DNA of 64,000 nucleotides from contig CM065680.1 in the NCBI GenBank assembly GCA_017654935.2, forward strand, positions 36,209,666 through 36,273,665, written 5' to 3'. The position numbers and the translations under genes are program-made. The notes below the pieces were generated by a model. It was not told the origin of the DNA. It ran no database searches and saw only the letters and a list, made by a program, of their open reading frames with translations. This document shows, piece after piece, positions 57,210 to 64,000 of the stretch (position 1 is the stretch's first letter; each line of letters opens with the position of its first letter). Source of the DNA: Phymorhynchus buccinoides (Eukaryota; Mollusca; Gastropoda; Neogastropoda; Raphitomidae).

Positions 57210-60200
57210 TAGCCTGAAGTTGTGGCCAATAATAACATGAGATTAAAACGCTGTAAATGAACGATTTTTCAACAGTAGTGGAAAACCATTGTACAGTTTA
57301 GTCTTTTGTGAATGACACACACGACTCGGGACACTATATGCTTTTTTGCTCTAACTCTCAAACCAAGAGGATTTGCGCTGGCTCTTAGAATCGCAGCCTT
57401 GAGGGTTGGTTGGCCTTAGTGGACTTTCTCCAACACCAAATGTCCTGAAATCATATTGACAGGAGAGTGGGGATGAACCCTGGGTAAGGTATCTTCACTG
57501 ATAACAGGTTTTAGCCCAACCCTCCGAAATATTAGCTGCCTCGTCTGCTATCAGAGATCAGTCAGAAACGACAGACTGGCATTGCCAGGCTCTGTGTGCC
57601 ATTATTTGAATGTGTGTAGCCTATGTGGGGTTCTTTCTGTCTCCCCCCCCCCTCCCTCGCTCCTCTCTCTCTCTCCAAAAAGGTCGTCATACCTCCATCT
57701 CTCTCTCTCCTCACAGGGCCATCAGATCTCTCTCCTCTCGTCCTCTCTCTGGGGTCTCTGCTCCTCTTTCTCGTCTCCGCTGATCACTCTCTCCTCTCTC
57801 TTCCATTTCTCTTCTCTTTATACATGTATGAGAGGTACTGAGATCTTAAGGATAGTGGAGAGGGATTGGGCGACACTATGCTGAAAGAGAGAGAGAAGTG
57901 TATGTGTGTGTGTGTGTGTGTGTGTTGTGTGTTGTGTTCAGCTTAGTGCATAAGAGAGATACTGGTACAAAACTGACGACATTGATATGTTCCCTCTCAT
58001 CCCCTTTCCTTACCATACCCAAACCATCAATTATACTGGTTTTCTCAAGTTACCAGGGACATGCTTCTAGTATGTTCGCTCCTAAAGTGTTGAATATCTA
58101 TTTATTGTACACTCAGTGGTTTCCGGAATGACGAAAGTGTGGGTGAGAAACTTAGGCTACATCATAACTTTCCTTCCTAAAAGACACGTTGCCTGAACCA
58201 GTTACACGGCAGACGCTTGCAGTTAACAGTTAATCCAGCGGGTTTTCATTCTAGCGTTTAGAAATGTGGTAAATTCACGACACAGTATTGGTCTCTTTTC
58301 GCTGAAGATTCAGGGCGCGATGCAAGGTTTCACACCCAAATTATATGTTCACTCTCGTGCACAACCCCATCCACTCCTATTGAACCACTGCTGAGCAAAA
58401 GTTAGACACGAGTGGGTATTTAAGTGCGGTTCGTACTCGAGAGCTCTCAATCTGCTTAGTGTTCCTCAGGAGCGCGAGAAGAGAGCATCAGATCGGTCTT
58501 CCGGCCCTGCGAATCTTTGGAGACCAGTATAGGTTACCCTTCAAAGGCCACTATTGATTTCGTTTTCACCTCCGGAATTGGCGGGGTTATGTTCAAGCAT
58601 GTCTGTCATGTTCTGTCATAGGCAGTTACAGAAATCCAGACACGACCGTTGCAGTGAGTAGGACTAGAGACGTAAGCGAGTCATGGATCACCATTAAAGC
58701 CTACGGTTGCAGATATCCCCGCTCTTCAGAAAGTTGCATCTCTTAGAAGCTGTAATAATTTTGAAGGCCTTAGCACTTCAAAAAGGTTTCCCACTCACTA
58801 TAGTTCTAAGTGAATCGGAAGATCGTGACGGGGAGAGCGAAGAGGGCTCTGGGCTCAATTTATTCCTACTCGAGTTATTGGCATCTAGCAAACATCTCCC
58901 TTCAATGCATTAACCTGTCTGTTAATGCTAAAACAGTTCACTGTTTTGTTCATGTAGGCTATAGTGGTTCAGTCTTTGCCCAATGTCTTTTTCTACATTA
59001 GAGCACATGGGCGAATGGTTCTATGACATTGCAAAGCGGCTAATTCAATTTTAAAGCACACCATAGCATAATGTATAATGAGCTGTGCTTTACCTACGAT
59101 AAATGAAGTGTTTATATACAACTTCCAATGCTTCAATGTTGTATGCTTATCATGTAATCATTTTAAGAAAGTCAGTGGGTTTAAGTTGTTTGACCTAGTT
59201 GGAACGTTTGGTTTAGTTTTAACAGAATTCGTTGAGAGAGAAATCAGATAATTACTTTCTGGGAGCATTCTCTAGTCTAGAAATATATCCCCAAAAGTAG
59301 CCTACTTTTAAACTGTCTGTTTGTTTTACTGTGATGGCTTTGTTGTGGTCCTGCCCACTAGGGGGGAGCCTGTACCGCCATAACAATGTTCTTTGGGAGA
59401 TAGGTGGACTATGATTTTCGTCTAATGTGACACGGAATGAAGTGTGAGACTTGAATTTTCGCAAGCCTGTCAAAATTCGGTAAAGAATGTCTATCAACGA
59501 TTAGGCCTACATTGTTTGAAGATGGTTCAGAATGCTAGAATGATAGGAATGCACAACGATTGGAAGAATCTGGCTATGTTTAGTTATGCATGCAGGTCTA
59601 TCTATTCAGAACATGAAGACTTTTATGATCCCGTTTATTACTACTTGTAGGTTATCACAAGGTAGACCTCGTGCACGAATTCGCGTGCTGGTCTTCTTAA
59701 GAGGTAAATGCGTGAATCATGTCCATTAGCAGTATTATTTATAATCAGCATTTTTTTTGTCTGTGAATACTCAAAATAATTATAATTTGTCTTAACTACT
59801 GACCCGCCACGAGCAAGATGAACTACTCGGCATAGTTTTGAACATAGCAGCCTCTGTTCCTACTGCAATTCATCACAGGAACCCCCTGACCCCAACTCCA
59901 CTACCAGTCGCACTTCTGTTGGGTACCAAATATAGGCACGTGATCTTCGGAGCGCGAATGACATAATGCCCTTGACAGGACTACAAGATCAAGTCGTCTG
60001 CCCCTCCTCCCCTTGTCCTCGATTAGACCGTGGACAGACAAACTGACAGACAGATAGACAGACCAACTGACAGACAGACAGACAAAGTGACAGAAAGACA
60101 TGCAAACAATCTGAACTGGCAAAACTTGCTTGAGCGGTGTTTTTGGGGCGCCATCTTTGTGGGACTAGGGCGCAGAGGAGGGGAGGCGATTTAGGTGCAC

Positions 60201-61339
60201 GTTGAGAAATAGAGTTAGTTAGGGAAGGTGGGGGGTGGGTGATGGAAAGAAAAACCTGGGATAATGCTGGTATGGTCAACTGTAACGTATAAGTATAGAA
60301 AACTTCTCCTAATTATGTGAAGGTCTGACTACATACTCCATTCGTGCTAGAAAATGTGTTTCTTTGCGACTATGGTTTCAGGGGTTGAAAAGACATGGCG
60401 TCCATTTTGTTGCAATGGAAAAGCCACCCACACACGTGACGCGTTTTTAATTATCATTCTCATCATAGCTCCTTCGCATATTCAATGAATGTAGCATCTC
60501 CCACATGAAGTTAGAGATAAAGATGTTTAAGTGTCGCCCGACTATGCAGCGATCCTTTGGAAAAGAAAGTGTGAACGGGGAAGACTAAATCCTGACACGA
60601 CAACTGCAAAGTAAATAGGAGCAGCTAGCCTTGACGCTATTGATGGTCAGCAAATACTGAAGATTAACAAAATGATCTTTTTGTATGGAGAATCAACCCG
60701 TATTATCCCAAGTTGAACATAGTACAAGATCAACGATATGTGGTGCCTGAGAAAACAAAAGGCACATGGTCAAATCCTCAAAGTGCTCAGAGGCTCAAAC
60801 TCAAAGTCATGGGTAGTCATCATCATAGATTCAGCATAGGTATCCCTTTTACATTGCTATGACTAAAACACTTCACTGCGGATGTGATCAGGTACATTAA
60901 ATTTCGAACGTCACCGAAAAAGGCTTCCTTAATCTTTTAGAATTGCTCTGGATTGTCATCTAACACAAAAAATGCTTTATTTCTGGTCGATCAGTTTCAA
61001 AATTGGAATCTTGTAAAAAATGCTGTGGACAGCACCATTAGTAAGATATGTTAACACTCCCGATCTATGGAGATGCTAGCTGTTTTCACAGAAGCCGTCG
61101 TTCGGATACCTAATAATATATTTTAAATCACATTTTCATAGCCTTTCCTTTCACATCTCCAAGCGTCCAATCTTACGGGGAATGCATTCAAGTGTAAGAA
61201 GTGGCGTATGCATTAAGACCATCCATAAAAGACAAATAGGCAAAGCTTGTTAGAGTAATGCACTTGAGTTTACTGATAGTTCCAGAGTTTCGAACATCGG
61301 AAAACAGCACATAACTTGGGAAACGTTATGTCTAGCATT
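57210..61339. other. Gene-free stretch
   Basis: I find no supported gene. It contains CT-rich sequence at 57,640-57,810, (GT)n at 57,899-57,926 and (CAGA)n-like sequence at about 60,028-60,095. A TATTTAAG box near 58,416-58,426 is too weak to call a promoter. Confidence 0.55.
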
Positions 61340-61438
61340 CGTCTCATGGCAAAATGAGACTGAAATTTGTTCATTTCATGAGATAATTGGGGTGGGCTTT
61401 CTTACCCGCCCATGCGCTTTTTACACCGTCTTCCCCTA
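61340..61438. mobile_element. Half copy of the GGGGAAGACGGGG-family MITE
   Basis: Matches the right arm of the element at 32,986-33,224 from GTCTCATGG through AATTGGGGTGGGC to CCGTCTTCCCCTA. The left arm is missing. Confidence 0.75.
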
Positions 61439-61947
61439 ATACATCTTAAGAGAGGAAGACAGGATATATATTTGTCATCCCTACTTTATAATCTAGTTTA
61501 CGGACCTGTGGAGGGGGGAAGGAAAAAGCGACAACGAGAGGTGTAGCCAGGACATTGTGGACAGCTGACACAGGAAGAAAGCCTCTAGGCCGAAGCTACG
61601 TGTCTGTCTATATCCTGCTGAATATTCATGGGAGGGCGTGATTTGCCCAAACGGAATGACGCCAATAAATTAAAAACTTCACATTATAAATCACTGATAT
61701 AAAAAAAAGAGAGCACTGACTGTAAATCTCTTTCTAGAGAGCAACTCCATTTGCAGTTTATTTAAAGCCCCTCCAAGCAGACACAGCGCAAGAAAATGAA
61801 GGGTTGACAACCCATGTACACCTCAAGTCTTCCGTGACCTGAATTTAACCAGATGTGGCTGAGTTGGGACTCGGACAGGAGCGGCGGTGGGAGCAACGGC
61901 CAGATATATGGGACAGCAACAACAAAAAACACCATCAGTGAACACCA

Positions 61948-62447
61948 NNNNNNNNNNNNNNNNNNNNNNNNNNNNNNNNNNNNNNNNNNNNNNNNNNNNN
62001 NNNNNNNNNNNNNNNNNNNNNNNNNNNNNNNNNNNNNNNNNNNNNNNNNNNNNNNNNNNNNNNNNNNNNNNNNNNNNNNNNNNNNNNNNNNNNNNNNNNN
62101 NNNNNNNNNNNNNNNNNNNNNNNNNNNNNNNNNNNNNNNNNNNNNNNNNNNNNNNNNNNNNNNNNNNNNNNNNNNNNNNNNNNNNNNNNNNNNNNNNNNN
62201 NNNNNNNNNNNNNNNNNNNNNNNNNNNNNNNNNNNNNNNNNNNNNNNNNNNNNNNNNNNNNNNNNNNNNNNNNNNNNNNNNNNNNNNNNNNNNNNNNNNN
62301 NNNNNNNNNNNNNNNNNNNNNNNNNNNNNNNNNNNNNNNNNNNNNNNNNNNNNNNNNNNNNNNNNNNNNNNNNNNNNNNNNNNNNNNNNNNNNNNNNNNN
62401 NNNNNNNNNNNNNNNNNNNNNNNNNNNNNNNNNNNNNNNNNNNNNNN
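61948..62447. other. Assembly gap, 500 N
   Basis: Placeholder gap. The sequence resumes inside another copy of the hairpin MITE, so a hairpin may have caused the break. Confidence 0.99.
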
Positions 62448-62609
62448 CAACCCCAATTATCTCATGCAAGCAAGCTGTTCAGTCAAAAAACCCATGAGAA
62501 GAAAGAATGCTAAAACATTAAAACTCGTCTCATGGCAAAAACTAACAACATTTCATGAGATAATTGGGGTGGGCTTCTTAAAAATGAAAACTTCTTACCC
62601 CGTCTTCCA
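62448..62609. mobile_element. MITE of the GGGGAAGACGGGG family, 5' end in the gap
   Basis: Begins ACCCCAATTATCTCATG (left arm, partial), then CGTCTCATGGCAAAA, AATTGGGGTGGGCTTCTTA and CCCCGTCTTCC (right arm). The right arm has an internal insertion of AAAATGAAAACTTC. Confidence 0.65.
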
Positions 62610-63089
62610 AATAAGTTTCCATAGACAAAAAAGTTTCAGAACTCAACAACGGAGCATAGTAGTTAAGTATACAGCAAATCATTGCATGCATAGCAATTAT
62701 GTCATGCATCAAACAAAACCAGATGAGTAAGAAAGAAAAAGCAAATAACAATAAACCCCCCAAAACACTAACAACAACAAAACCAAAAAACAAAAAAAAA
62801 TGAAAACGTCTTATGCATTCACAAAATAGTTTCAAGACAATGCAAGTTTCAGTTTCACAATTCTTCAGTATAGTAGTTATGTATACAGCTTAGTCAGTAG
62901 TGTCATAATTATATTCAGGGCATCATACAATACCAAATATGCACATAATAGATAGCAGAAACACCCCAATTATCTCCCCCCCCCCCACCCCCCACACACA
63001 TACATGAGCTCTGCTTGACATAACGTTCGTCGCATGCACAAATGTTATCATATAGTGTATATACAAACAACAACTTAGGTGTGTTGTTG
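62610..63089. other. Gene-free stretch with a degenerate direct repeat
   Basis: AAAATGAAAACTTCTT...AGTATACAGC (about 62,580-62,680) recurs imperfectly as AAAATGAAAACGTCTT...TGTATACAGC (about 62,798-62,890). A C-run is at about 62,978-62,994. No gene seen. Confidence 0.5.
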
Positions 63090-63109
63090 TGATTTAGGTA
63101 ACAGTATTT

Positions 63110-63373
63110 GTTAAAAGTATATATTCGAAAAGATTGTCTTTGATGGATGAGAGTGAAGCTGCCGAAGTGATGTTCACAGGAAGGGAGTTCCACAAGGATG
63201 CCCCTGAGAAGGATAAACTAGTGTTGAATATTGTTCACACTTTTATCAGAACAATGGATAGTGCCATCATCTGCAAATCATTCACAAGATGTATCAGGAT
63301 TGGTAATAATATGTACATTCAGAGGTGTCTTGTGGCATGCAGGAAGAACAGAAGATTCATCATTAAATACTGA
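63110..63373 (-). pseudogene. LINE reverse-transcriptase relic with internal deletion
   Basis: The minus strand reads FADDGTIHCSDKSVNNIQH (polymerase active-site block, preceded by a stop). About 60 bp later, in another frame, it reads WNSLPVNITSAASLSSIKD, the typical end of LINE polyproteins. The two blocks are normally hundreds of residues apart, so the thumb and connection regions are deleted. Confidence 0.65.
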
Positions 63374-63708
63374 GAAGTCAGGGATATTTTTCTAATATAT
63401 ATTATTATTTATTTTTGTTTGCACGGATGGTTGTCTATATGTATATCGTCCGCCATTTTAAAAAATACGAAACTAAGTGGCATGGCTTTGTACATAGATT
63501 TCTCGGTAAAGATGTAGATTTACACCCTCCCGCTCTATTTCTGGGTTCTTTCCGTGTAGATTGAGCACTTGAATTTCAATATTTTAAATAATTGTTGACT
63601 TATTTATCACATGAAATAATAATGGTTCTAGTGTGGCGAAGGGTACTTATTTCACGGGAGGTACTTATTTATCATGACACCGGCATGGGAGAGGATGACT
63701 CGCCGCTG

Positions 63709-63810
63709 TCAGGGTAGTCCAGTGTGCAAATTGTGGACGTCCATGCTGGAGTCCAGCAGTTTGCTGTCGATGATGCAGAGAACCTCGAACGAGTCATGTT
63801 TGGCCCATGC
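63709..63810 (-). CDS. Possible coding fragment of unknown identity
   Basis: On the minus strand an AG (CTACTGTCAG) is followed by an open stretch reading WAKHDSFEVLCIIDSKLLDS then SMDVHNLHTGLP and a stop. The composition looks protein-like, but no donor site, start or recognised domain supports it. A second frame is also open to a stop at 63,672-63,674. It could be an exon of an unseen gene, a transposon piece or chance. Confidence 0.22.
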   Translation of the reverse strand, partial: AWAKHDSFEVLCIIDSKLLDSSMDVHNLHTGLP

Positions 63811-64000
63811 CTGACAGTAGTTGCCTTATATCAGGCATGAACCATATCCCTTAATAACTCTTCCTCGTGAACTTCTTGAGGAAAAACAGGGTTATCGTTT
63901 TACATTTTTCTTCCTGATTTCTGTAAATTTGAACGACGTTTTTCGCAAAATTAAATGCTACTGGGTCCGTGCTCTTCAGAGGCACTTAATTACTTTGTCA

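Noticed and set aside
58410..58500. TATTTAAG followed by a transcription-start-like sequence, possibly a promoter or LTR edge
   Set aside because: No downstream coding exon, no matching second LTR and no primer-binding site could be seen.
59901..60279. Minus-strand frames rich in Cys/Leu/Ser over the CAGA-type repeat
   Set aside because: Explained by tetranucleotide repeat translation.

Overview
The window is eukaryotic nuclear DNA. It has phase-1 introns with GT..AG borders, non-LTR retrotransposons, miniature inverted-repeat elements (MITEs), a tRNA-derived SINE and very abundant (CT)n and (GT)n microsatellites. Repeat style and protein content suggest a marine lophotrochozoan, most likely a mollusc and perhaps a gastropod. 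That is inference, because no marker gene is present. Three 500-base runs of N (5145-5644, 44706-45205, 61948-62447) join four contigs.

Layout. 1-5144: retrotransposon territory, with a LINE reverse-transcriptase C-terminal fragment, a foldback element and an almost complete LINE ORF2 broken by one frameshift, all on the minus strand. 5645-38957: the main locus, plus strand, encoding an extracellular-matrix-type protein built from von Willebrand factor A (VWA) domains. It has eleven VWA exons of 567 bp each (the first carries 5 extra bases), separated by short Pro/Thr-rich linker exons. Five are A-type, in a 1.55-kb tandem array (6167-12979), followed by two 3' exons and a stop at 13683-13685. 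Six are B-type (16042-38957), spread out with long repeat-rich introns. No start codon or signal-peptide exon is visible, so the 5' end lies outside the window or in the first gap.

Every VWA, linker and microexon is phase 1-1 and a multiple of three, so any unit can be spliced to any other. B3 and B5 share two unusual features: a GC splice donor and a following 27-bp exon with an in-frame TAA. The intron between is 126 nt and fully open, which suggests alternative C-termini. B-type domains show mosaic sequence that fits gene conversion, and the 21.6-38.4 kb region looks like one block duplicated by crossing over inside VWA exons.

39.7-44.7 kb is an inverted, indel-ridden copy of 34.9-39.6 kb, and 45.2-56.0 kb is a second giant inverted repeat with its axis near 50,584. 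Both touch the same assembly gap, so a sequencing or assembly foldback must be considered before any biological reading. The second repeat carries a Tc1/mariner relic and a tRNA-derived SINE in each arm. 56.2-64 kb is mostly unannotatable, with a 5'-truncated LINE ending in an (ATAGT)n tract, two MITE copies, a LINE relic and a possible coding fragment near the end.
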